Below are positions 1 through 5,117 of a stretch of 5,572 nucleotides of DNA, piece after piece. The notes beneath the pieces were generated by a model, which saw only the letters and a program-made list of their open reading frames with translations, was not told the origin of the DNA and did not search any database. Within the stretch, counting starts at the first letter, position 1, and the number at the start of each line of letters is the position of its first letter. The translations under genes and the position numbers were made by a program. This stretch comes from Pseudomonadota bacterium (GTDB lineage Bacteria > Desulfobacterota > Desulfobulbia > Desulfobulbales > Desulfobulbaceae): NCBI GenBank assembly GCA_009782165.1, contig WQUH01000107.1, positions 1-5,572 of the forward strand, in the 5' to 3' direction.

Positions 1-1269
1 GACCGCAACCAGCCGGACCGGCGCCACCCGCCGGAGCAGGTGGGAGCCGCCGGCCAGCAGCACCGGCAGATAGTTTTCGGAAAACCCCTGCAACATGCCG
101 CTTTTGGCCTGCCGCCGCTCCACCAGCACCTGGAGCACCCGGCCGATGTTGGCCCGGTAGAGGGCTTGGCGTTTGGCCGCATCCAGGGCGCGCAAGCGCC
201 GCACCCGCTCCTCCTTCACCGGTCCGGGCACTTGGCCGCCAAACGAGTCGGCCAGGGTGCCGGGCCGGCGGGAGTACGGGAAGACATGGAGATAGTCCAC
301 CGGCAGTTCGGCCAGCAGGCCGTAGGTGTTCGCCGCCTCCGCCTCTGTTTCGCCGGGAAAGCCCCCCAGCACATCGCAGCCGATGGTGACGGCGGGCAGC
401 CGCTCGCGAATCCGGCGGATGGTTGCGGCGAATCCGGCGCGGGAATAGCGCCGGTTCATCCTGGCCAGCACCGCGTCGTCGCCGCTTTGCAAGGGAATGT
501 GCAGATGGGGCATCAGGTTGGCATGCCTGGCCAGCAGATCGAGGAGGGCCTCGTCGACCTCGGTGGCCTCGATGGAACTGAGGCGGAAGCGGCAGTCCGG
601 GAAGGCGCGGCACAGCCGGTCCAGCAGGCTATTGATGGTTTCGCCCTCGCTCAGATCGAGGCCGTACTTGCCGACATTGATGCCGGTGACCACGATCTCG
701 CGGTATCCCTGGCCGGTGAACACCGCGGCCTGATCGAGCACGGCGGCCAGGTCCAGACTGCGGCTGGGGCCGCGGGTGTAGGGCACGATGCAGTAGGAGC
801 AGAAGTTGTCGCAGCCGTCCTGGATGCGGAGATAGGCGCGGGTGCGGTCGGGGAAACGGCTGGCCGGCAGCGGACAGATCTTTTTGGCATCGCGCATCCT
901 GTCCATGAGCAGCACCGGATCGGGCAGCCGCTCCGTCAGGGCGACCTCCACCAGGCGGTGCTTGTTGCCGTTGCCGACGATGGTCAGCGGTTGCTCGCTC
1001 AGATCGAGCACGGTTTCCGGATCCATCTGGGCGTAACAGCCGGTGACGACGATCCGCGCCGCGGGATGCGCGCGGAGAACCTGCCGGATCAGTTGCCGCG
1101 ACTGTTGGCCGGCCTTGGCGGTGACCGCGCAGGTGTTGATCACGTAGATGTCGGCCTCGGCCGAAAACGGCGCCAGCACGCAGCCGCGCGCCTCAAATCC
1201 GCCGGCAAAGGCGGCGGACTCGAACTGGTTGACCTTGCAGCCCAGGGTGGCGATGGCGACCCGCTTCAC
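1..1269 (-). CDS. mtaB: tRNA (N6-threonylcarbamoyladenosine(37)-C2)-methylthiotransferase MtaB, 3' end cut off by the window
   Basis: MtaB is a radical-SAM methylthiotransferase that converts t6A37 to ms2t6A37 in cytosolic ANN-decoding tRNAs. I translated 423 residues from a GTG at 1269. The N-terminal UPF0004 domain opens with a TLGCKVNQFES motif. It has the three cysteines expected for the auxiliary Fe-S cluster: C11, C47 (VINTCAVT) and C78 (VTGCYAQ). The radical-SAM motif CDNFCSYC gives C153, C157 and C160. LQSGD (260-264) and GFPGET (303-308) follow, as in the family. A TRAM-like tRNA-binding segment runs from about 375 to the edge. The TLGCKVNQ/ENYLPV pattern fits MtaB better than MiaB or RimO. 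The visible part is close to full family length, so only a short C-terminus is missing. The start has GGGAG 8 bases upstream (1278-1282), and its GTG overlaps the mnmA stop as GTGA. Confidence 0.93.
   Translation of the reverse strand, partial: MKRVAIATLGCKVNQFESAAFAGGFEARGCVLAPFSAEADIYVINTCAVTAKAGQQSRQLIRQVLRAHPAARIVVTGCYAQMDPETVLDLSEQPLTIVGNGNKHRLVEVALTERLPDPVLLMDRMRDAKKICPLPASRFPDRTRAYLRIQDGCDNFCSYCIVPYTRGPSRSLDLAAVLDQAAVFTGQGYREIVVTGINVGKYGLDLSEGETINSLLDRLCRAFPDCRFRLSSIEATEVDEALLDLLARHANLMPHLHIPLQSGDDAVLARMNRRYSRAGFAATIRRIRERLPAVTIGCDVLGGFPGETEAEAANTYGLLAELPVDYLHVFPYSRRPGTLADSFGGQVPGPVKEERVRRLRALDAAKRQALYRANIGRVLQVLVERRQAKSGMLQGFSENYLPVLLAGGSHLLRRVAPVRLVAV
1266..1269 (-). other. GTGA stop/start overlap between mnmA and mtaB
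   Basis: On the minus strand the bases GTGA contain the GTG start of mtaB and the TGA stop of mnmA. Such a 4-base overlap is typical of translational coupling, where a terminating ribosome reinitiates on the downstream gene. The mtaB Shine-Dalgarno (GGGAG, 1278-1282) lies inside the last codons of mnmA. It fixes the mtaB start, since the MtaB N-terminal motif begins only a few codons later. Confidence 0.85.
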
Positions 1270-2318
1270 GGTTCGGGCTCCCGGCCGCTGCCCGCGGCGA
1301 TCACGGCGCTGCCCAGCACCAGGTCGTCCTCGTAGAAGACGGCGAACTGGCCGGGGGTGACGGCGCGCTGGGGCGCGGCAAAGGTCAGTTGCCAGGTGCC
1401 AGCGCCGGCGGGAGTCAATTCGGCCTCGGCCGGCGGGTGGCGGGAGCGCAGTTGCACCAGACCGCGCCAGGGCAGGGCCGGCGGCTCGTGCATCCAGCGC
1501 GGGGCATGGAGGCGGCAGGCGCCGGTCAGTAACTCGTCGCGCTTGCCGACGATCACCCGGTTGGCGGCGCCGTCCAGCTCCACCACATACCAGGGCGTGG
1601 CGTCGGGCAGGCCCAATCCCCGCCGCTGGCCGATGGTGTAGCGCCACAGGCCCCGATGCGCGCCGATGCGCCGGCCATCGCGGGTGACCACCTCCCCCGC
1701 CTGCTCGTCCATTCCCTGTCCGGCCAGAAAGGCGGCCAGACCCGAGGCGAGAAAACAGACATCCTGACTCTCCTGGCCCTCGAACTGAAAGCCCATGGCC
1801 ACGGCCCGCTCATACACCTGTTCCTTGGTCCAATCGCCCAAAGGAAAGAGCGCGCGCCGCACCTGGTCCGCATCGAGGCGGGCGAGAAAATAGGATTGAT
1901 CCTTGGCGCGGTCGGCGGCGCGGGCCACGAATGACCGGCCGCCAAGCCGGCCGATCCGGGCATAGTGGCCGGTGGCGATCCGCTCCATGCCCCGGCTGCG
2001 CATTGCCTCGGCCAACAGACCGAATTTGATGGCATGGTTGCAGTGGATGCAGGGATTGGGCGTCAAACCGGCTCGATAGGCGGCGGTGAAATAGGCGATG
2101 ACCTCGTCGGCAAAGCGACGGCGCAGATCGACCTCGGTCAGCGGAATGGCCAACTGTCCGGCCAGCCGCCGGACACGCGACAGTTGCGCGTCCAGATCGG
2201 GCAGCGGCAGAAGCATGAAAAAACCGTGGACCGCATGCCCCTGTTCCTGCACGAGCGAGGCGGTCATGGTCGAATCGACGCCGCCGCTCATGGCGACGCC
2301 GACCTGCAGCCGGCTCAT
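1266..2318 (-). CDS. mnmA: tRNA-specific 2-thiouridylase MnmA
   Basis: MnmA adenylates U34 of tRNA Lys, Glu and Gln and inserts sulfur passed from a persulfide relay, giving s2U34 in the cytosol. Numbered from the ATG at 2318 (350 aa), the PP-loop ATP-binding motif SGGVDST is at residues 11-17. TPNPCIHCN (86-94) holds the thiolation cysteine, C93, with an extra C90. ATGHYAR follows at 115-121 and KDQSYFL at 139-145. QDVC carries the second catalytic cysteine, C188. The C-terminal beta-domain ends with the family-typical VTPGQFAVFYEDDLVLGSA. The protein is slightly shorter than E. coli MnmA (368 aa), mostly between the PP-loop and the first cysteine. An in-frame TTG at 2324 is an alternative start; neither has a convincing Shine-Dalgarno, and I chose ATG. 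Its stop overlaps the mtaB start, indicating an operon and coupled translation. Confidence 0.94.
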   Translation of the reverse strand: MSRLQVGVAMSGGVDSTMTASLVQEQGHAVHGFFMLLPLPDLDAQLSRVRRLAGQLAIPLTEVDLRRRFADEVIAYFTAAYRAGLTPNPCIHCNHAIKFGLLAEAMRSRGMERIATGHYARIGRLGGRSFVARAADRAKDQSYFLARLDADQVRRALFPLGDWTKEQVYERAVAMGFQFEGQESQDVCFLASGLAAFLAGQGMDEQAGEVVTRDGRRIGAHRGLWRYTIGQRRGLGLPDATPWYVVELDGAANRVIVGKRDELLTGACRLHAPRWMHEPPALPWRGLVQLRSRHPPAEAELTPAGAGTWQLTFAAPQRAVTPGQFAVFYEDDLVLGSAVIAAGSGREPEP

Positions 2319-2400
2319 GGGCAAGGGTTTGCGGATAGCGGCGGGCGGACAAGATGGGCAGAACGGGGCAACAGGCGGAGCATGTCGTGCTGGCAGCCGC

Positions 2401-2772
2401 TCAGAACAACGAGGTCAGAACCTCGCAGTTCCGGCAGACCGCCACCTTGGCCTTCCAGTCCTTGGCGCCGGCGCACTCGCACCGCGTCCCGTTGAGAAAC
2501 CAGCAGAGATGTCCGGCCTGAAATTCCCAGGCAGGGCATTCCTTCTTGAGATTGCACTGTTTGATGGCCCAGCAGTCCCTCCGTTTGGCCTGCCCGTTAA
2601 TCCGCTGATTGACGGCCAGCAAATAGAGTTGTCGCTCGATATGCAAGGGGATGGCGCGCCACCCCTGTTCGTAGCTTTGGACGGCCTTGAGCGAAACCCC
2701 CAGCAGTTCGGCAAGCACTTTCTGGGTTTTCCCCAACCTCGCTCGTATTTGGACAAATGTATCACGGTTCAT
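2401..2772 (-). CDS. Small XRE-type helix-turn-helix protein with a cysteine-rich 'two-CW' C-terminus
   Basis: This is a 123-residue protein. Residues 4-55 look like a Cro/CI (XRE) helix-turn-helix: an initial helix with RARLGKTQKVLAELLGVS, then a recognition helix with LKAVQSYEQGWR. Residues 65-118 carry eight cysteines (C67, C73, C79, C90, C98, C100, C113, C116), including two Cys-Trp pairs at 67-68 and 90-91 and a closing CRNC. From memory this resembles the 'two-CW domain' of deltaproteobacterial proteins. The cysteine spacing suggests a zinc or Fe-S site, but the metal is not knowable from sequence. The likely role is a DNA-binding regulator with a redox- or metal-responsive tail. ATG 2772 is preferred over TTG 2778, because GAGGG at 2781-2785 sits 8 bases from the ATG. 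It lies 82 bases upstream of mnmA on the same strand with no clear terminator between, so cotranscription is plausible. Confidence 0.85.
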   Translation of the reverse strand: MNRDTFVQIRARLGKTQKVLAELLGVSLKAVQSYEQGWRAIPLHIERQLYLLAVNQRINGQAKRRDCWAIKQCNLKKECPAWEFQAGHLCWFLNGTRCECAGAKDWKAKVAVCRNCEVLTSLF

Positions 2773-2780
2773 TCTCAAGT

Positions 2781-2785
2781 CCCTC
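2781..2785 (-). promoter_or_regulatory. Shine-Dalgarno that decides the start of the HTH/two-CW gene
   Basis: On the minus strand GAGGG lies 8 bases before the ATG at 2772 but only 2 bases before the alternative TTG at 2778. Normal spacing therefore selects the ATG and a 123-residue product. Confidence 0.6.
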
Positions 2786-2812
2786 GTTGCTTCGACTTAT
2801 ACTTATTACGAA

Positions 2813-2841
2813 AAAATACCTCATGGCGCGGAAAGCGGCAA
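2813..2841 (-). promoter_or_regulatory. Candidate sigma-70 promoter for the HTH/two-CW gene (and possibly mnmA-mtaB)
   Basis: On the minus strand TTGCCG (2836-2841) and TATTTT (2813-2818) are separated by 17 bases, each matching 4 of 6 consensus positions. The element is followed by an AT-rich stretch (2796-2812) that stands out from the GC-rich surroundings. Transcription would start near 2806, leaving a leader of about 35 bases. The call is by eye, and other AT-rich hexamers in the same stretch could serve as the -10. Confidence 0.35.
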
Positions 2842-3002
2842 TCGATTTCATCGGCGCCGGCGCGACAGAGGAATTGGCGCTGGCAAAGCCCGGCAAAATA
2901 GGGTAGTTTCGTTTCGCCAACCACACGGGGCAACGATACGGGTACGCATCTCGCCGCAATGTGGAATATATTCACCAACCATCAGCCTACGGCACGACAG
3001 GA

Positions 3003-3374
3003 ATGACCACCCAGGAGAAAGTGAACGGCACCGGCCTGGCCCGGATCAGGCGGGCGATGCGGTGCTCGTATCTCGGGCTGACCGCTGCCTATCGCAACGA
3101 GGAAGCCTTCAGGCAGGAACTGCTCCTCTGCCTGGCGCTTTTGCCGGCGGCCTGCTGGCTTGGCCGCACCAACGTCGAGCGCGCCCTCCTGGTCGGCAGC
3201 CTCATCGTCCTGCTGATCGTCGAACTGCTCAACTCCGCCGTCGAGGCGGTGGTCAACCGGATCGGCCCGGAACGTCACGAACTGTCGGGCCTGGCGAAGG
3301 ATCTCGCCTCAGCGGCCGTCTTCATGGCCATTGTCCACGCGGTGGCCGTCTGGTTCCTGGTGCTCTTCTTCTAA
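3003..3374 (+). CDS. dgkA: Diacylglycerol kinase DgkA (prokaryotic, integral membrane)
   Basis: DgkA phosphorylates diacylglycerol with ATP to phosphatidic acid in the inner membrane, recycling diacylglycerol released during periplasmic glucan or lipopolysaccharide modification. The 123-residue product aligns along its length with E. coli DgkA (122 aa). An amphipathic N-terminus is followed by NEEAFRQE (32-39) and three membrane helices (about 41-56, 59-79, 102-121). The signature VELLNSAVEAVV spans 73-84, then HELSGLAKD (92-100). Equivalents of catalytic E. coli residues E69, N72, E76 and D95 are E74, N77, E81 and D100, and E33 matches E28. The position of E. coli D80 is Asn here (N85). ATG 3003 gives the family's normal length, although AGGA directly abuts it. 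GTG 2961 (longer) and GTG 3021, preceded by AGGAG, are alternatives. The gene appears to be monocistronic and converges on the SPFH gene. Confidence 0.93.
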   Translation: MTTQEKVNGTGLARIRRAMRCSYLGLTAAYRNEEAFRQELLLCLALLPAACWLGRTNVERALLVGSLIVLLIVELLNSAVEAVVNRIGPERHELSGLAKDLASAAVFMAIVHAVAVWFLVLFF

Positions 3375-3381
3375 AACCTCC

Positions 3382-3394
3382 CGGCCGCCGGCCG
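3382..3394. terminator. Weak GC-rich hairpin between convergent dgkA and SPFH genes
   Basis: CGGCC (3382-3386) and GGCCG (3390-3394) form a 5-bp stem with a 3-base loop in the 33-base gap between the two stop codons. It could serve both strands, but there is no T-run on either side, so it is not a canonical intrinsic terminator. Confidence 0.25.
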
Positions 3395-3407
3395 CGTGGA
3401 TGTATCC

Positions 3408-4349
3408 TTAGCCGGCCGTCCGCTCGATTTTTCTGGCGTGTTCCATCGTGGTCATGGCCGTCGCCACCATCGATGACACATCGGTCAGATTGGCGGGCAG
3501 GATCATGGTGTTGTTTTCCTTGGCCAGCTTGCCAAACTGATCGAGGTACTTTTTCGCCACCTCGAGGTTGGCCGCATCCTGACCGCCCGGCGCGCTCAGG
3601 GCCGCGGCCACCTGCCGGATGCCTTCGGCGGTCGCCTCCGCCACCTTGAGGATCTCCTGCGCCTGCCCTTCGGCCTCGTTGATCCGCCGCGTCTTCTCGC
3701 CCTCGGAACGGGCGATGGCCTCGGCCCGTTCGCCTTCGGCCCGGTTGATCATCGCCTGGCGCTCGCCTTCCGACTTGGCGATCTCGGCCCGTTTTTCCCG
3801 TTCGGCCCGCATCTGCTTTTCCATGGCGTCCAGGACGCTGCGCGGCGGCTGGATATCCTTGATTTCGTAGCGCAGCACCTTGACTCCCCAGTTCTGCGAG
3901 GCCTCGTCCAACACTTCGACCACCTGTCGGTTCAGCAGCTCGCGGGCCTCGAAGGTGTTGTCCAGGGTAATCCTGCCGATGGCCGAGCGCAGGCTGGTCT
4001 GGGCCAGTTGGGCCACCGCGTAATGGTAGTTGTCGATGCCGTAGGCGGACAGCCGCGAATTGACCACCTGGAGGTAGAGACAGCCGTCTATCTGCATCGA
4101 GACGTTGTCGGCGGTGATGCAGGCCTGGGCCGGAATATCGATGGCCTCTTCCTTGAGGCTCCGTTTGTAGGCCACCCGGTCGAAAAAGGGGATGAGGATA
4201 TGAAATCCGGCCTCCAGCGTGGTGCGGTACTTGCCCAGCCGTTCGATCACATACTCATATTGCTGGTCGACCACCACCGCGGTCTTGACCAGAACGACGA
4301 CCACGAAGGCGGCAAAGATCAGCACGCCGATCAACACATTATCTATCAT
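3408..4349 (-). CDS. SPFH/band 7 (stomatin/QmcA-like) membrane protein
   Basis: This is a 313-residue member of the stomatin/prohibitin/flotillin superfamily, close in length and layout to E. coli QmcA (about 305 aa). Such proteins oligomerise at the inner membrane, forming microdomains or cage-like assemblies, often around proteases or transporters. One N-terminal membrane helix spans about residues 5-27. The band-7 domain starts at DQQYEYVIERLGKYRTTLEAGFH (28-50) and runs to about 175, with IKDIQPPRSVLDAMEKQMRAEREKRA at 163-188. An Ala/Glu-rich coiled coil with repeated SEGE/AEGE units (about 175-250) follows. The conserved tail ENNTMILPANLTDVSSMVATAMT is at 278-300. The start is well supported by AAGGAG at 4354-4359, 4 bases from the ATG and abutting the nfeD stop. 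It lies 9 bases downstream of the nfeD-like gene, the usual NfeD/SPFH pairing. The exact partner is unknown. Confidence 0.92.
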   Translation of the reverse strand: MIDNVLIGVLIFAAFVVVVLVKTAVVVDQQYEYVIERLGKYRTTLEAGFHILIPFFDRVAYKRSLKEEAIDIPAQACITADNVSMQIDGCLYLQVVNSRLSAYGIDNYHYAVAQLAQTSLRSAIGRITLDNTFEARELLNRQVVEVLDEASQNWGVKVLRYEIKDIQPPRSVLDAMEKQMRAEREKRAEIAKSEGERQAMINRAEGERAEAIARSEGEKTRRINEAEGQAQEILKVAEATAEGIRQVAAALSAPGGQDAANLEVAKKYLDQFGKLAKENNTMILPANLTDVSSMVATAMTTMEHARKIERTAG

Positions 4350-4358
4350 AACTCTCCT

Positions 4359-4811
4359 TTACGGCACTATTGGGGCGACCTTGACGGTCAGATTCGATTT
4401 GGCCTCGATCCGCACCACTGTCCCCTTGGTCAGAGGCACATCGGCCGTGGCCTGCCAGAATGAACCGCCGTATTTGACGGTTCCCGCCGCCGGCGGCCGG
4501 ATATCCGCAATCACCTCGCCGGTGGCTCCGGGCGGCACGCCTCCCGCCATCACATCCGTGTCGAGGGTCTTGCCGAGAAAGACCTTTTTGATGGTGGAAC
4601 GCAGCAGCACAAGCGACAGGAGGCTGGCCGCCAGAAAAATCAGGAGCTGACCGGACAGCGGCGTCGGGAAGAGGTACACGGCCAGGGCGGCGCACCAGGC
4701 GCCGATGCCGAAAAAGAAGACCACGAAGCCGGGCAGCACCAATTCCAGCGCCAGAAAGACGATCCCCGCAAGGAACCAGAGCAGGATCGGAGAAAAAGCA
4801 AAATGAGGCAT
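4359..4811 (-). CDS. NfeD-like membrane protein (YbbK type), partner of the SPFH protein
   Basis: This is a 150-residue NfeD-family protein of the short, protease-less type (YbbK-like). Hydrophobic segments at about 8-26, 28-47 and 53-71 form the membrane domain, with LELVLPGFVVFFFGIGAW (22-39) typical of the family. Residues about 85-150 form the soluble OB-fold, with GATGEV (95-100), YGGSFWQATAD (114-124) and the ending TVVRIEAKSNLTVKV. Family members are nearly always encoded next to band-7 proteins and are thought to act in the same membrane assembly; the biochemical role is unsettled. ATG 4811 is preferred over the in-frame GTG 4856. GGAG (4819-4822) lies 7 bases upstream of the ATG, and the GTG falls within the predicted promoter. 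The gene is first in a two-gene operon with the SPFH gene. Confidence 0.9.
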   Translation of the reverse strand: MPHFAFSPILLWFLAGIVFLALELVLPGFVVFFFGIGAWCAALAVYLFPTPLSGQLLIFLAASLLSLVLLRSTIKKVFLGKTLDTDVMAGGVPPGATGEVIADIRPPAAGTVKYGGSFWQATADVPLTKGTVVRIEAKSNLTVKVAPIVP

Positions 4812-4846
4812 GGGCGAACTCCATGGATGGCGTATGTTCTTTACTA

Positions 4847-4876
4847 AGGATAGCACAGGCTTGCGGGCACGGTCAA
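4847..4876 (-). promoter_or_regulatory. Sigma-70-like promoter of the nfeD-SPFH operon
   Basis: On the minus strand TTGACC (4871-4876, 5 of 6 consensus) is followed after 18 bases by TATCCT (4847-4852, 4 of 6). The TGC just before it gives an extended -10. Transcription would begin near 4840, about 30 bases before the nfeD ATG at 4811. This is the best promoter match in the window and supports the shorter NfeD start. Confidence 0.6.
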
Positions 4877-4921
4877 ACAGGAAGTGGCGCCCGCCTGTCC
4901 TGTCGTTGTCCCGGATAGCGA

Positions 4922-4941
4922 GCCGGCCGGCGCAGGCCGGC
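4922..4941. repeat. Perfect 7-bp GC inverted repeat (hairpin)
   Basis: GCCGGCC (4922-4928) and GGCCGGC (4935-4941) are perfect inverted copies around a 6-base loop. On the plus strand the following bases are A-rich, not T-rich, so an intrinsic terminator is unlikely. It sits between two divergent genes, upstream of both, and could be a structural or protein-binding element. No function can be assigned. Confidence 0.5.
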
Positions 4942-5103
4942 AGCCAAAATCAGTCCACTTTAAGCCAATGCGACCACTTTTTTTCTGTCGATGATGGAAC
5001 TGCTTGTCAACAGCACCATTTTTACGTAAGAGATACTATCGCATATTCATGGACCTCCACTCAACCTCAACCTGATTCCATCCGAAGAAGTCAGTCCGCG
5101 CTC

Positions 5104-5115
5104 AGGAATATTCCT
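5104..5115 (+). promoter_or_regulatory. Perfect 12-bp palindrome overlapping the L,D-transpeptidase ribosome binding site
   Basis: AGGAATATTCCT is its own reverse complement and contains the only Shine-Dalgarno-like AGGA (5104-5107), 10 bases before the ATG at 5118. It has no loop, so a full RNA hairpin is not possible. A dimeric DNA-binding protein could use it as an operator, or it may be chance. It supports the start only weakly, since the spacing is at the long end. Confidence 0.4.
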
Positions 5116-5117
5116 TC

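Larger units (their letters stand above)
2773..3002. other. Divergent intergenic region between the HTH/two-CW gene and dgkA
   Basis: These 230 bases hold no convincing gene. Besides the minus-strand promoter candidate they contain a GC palindrome, GCGCCGGCGC (2854-2863). Near dgkA there is a perfect 10-bp AT-rich palindrome, GAATATATTC (2964-2973), which includes TATATT (2967-2972). That hexamer matches 5 of 6 bases of a -10 element and sits about 30 bases before the dgkA ATG, but I see no good -35 at the right distance. If it is the dgkA -10, the upstream in-frame GTG at 2961 cannot be the start codon. Confidence 0.4.
4812..5117. other. Divergent intergenic region between the nfeD operon and the L,D-transpeptidase gene
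   Basis: These 306 bases show no convincing gene. From left to right they contain the nfeD Shine-Dalgarno and promoter, then a strong GC hairpin (4922-4941). CCACTTT then occurs twice, 19 bases apart (4955-4961 and 4974-4980), the second copy running into a T-run. A short palindrome, TTACGTAA, is at 5022-5029, and a 12-bp palindrome lies at the transpeptidase ribosome binding site. TTGTCA at 5004-5009 resembles a -35 for the rightward gene, but no good -10 lies 16-18 bases downstream. GATACT (5032-5037) and CATATT (5042-5047) are weak -10 options, so the rightward promoter is unresolved. Confidence 0.45.

Noticed and set aside
40..1335. Long open frame on the plus strand (431 codons) opposite mtaB and the mnmA end
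   Set aside because: It is the shadow of mtaB in GC-rich DNA. The minus strand carries all MtaB motifs in order, while the plus-strand product is a low-complexity Gly/Ala/His/Gln-rich translation with no recognisable domain.
2319..2400. Terminator or separate promoter between the HTH gene and mnmA
   Set aside because: Only a 4-bp inverted repeat (AGCA/TGCT) without a T-run is visible, and there is no good -35/-10 pair, so the gap is left unannotated.
2874..2889. Sigma-54-like promoter upstream of dgkA
   Set aside because: The GG and GC dinucleotides are 10 bases apart as required, but the -12 element is AAGC instead of TTGC and the -24 element is TGGCGC. It also lies over 110 bases from dgkA.
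2961..3002. Upstream GTG start that would add 14 residues to DgkA
   Set aside because: There is no Shine-Dalgarno before it, it overlaps the likely -10 hexamer, and the ATG at 3003 gives the normal DgkA length.
2687..3649. Open frame of 320 codons on the plus strand spanning the HTH gene start, the intergenic region, dgkA and the end of the SPFH gene
   Set aside because: It crosses three well-supported features in the wrong frame or strand, and its product is Arg/Pro-rich without motifs.
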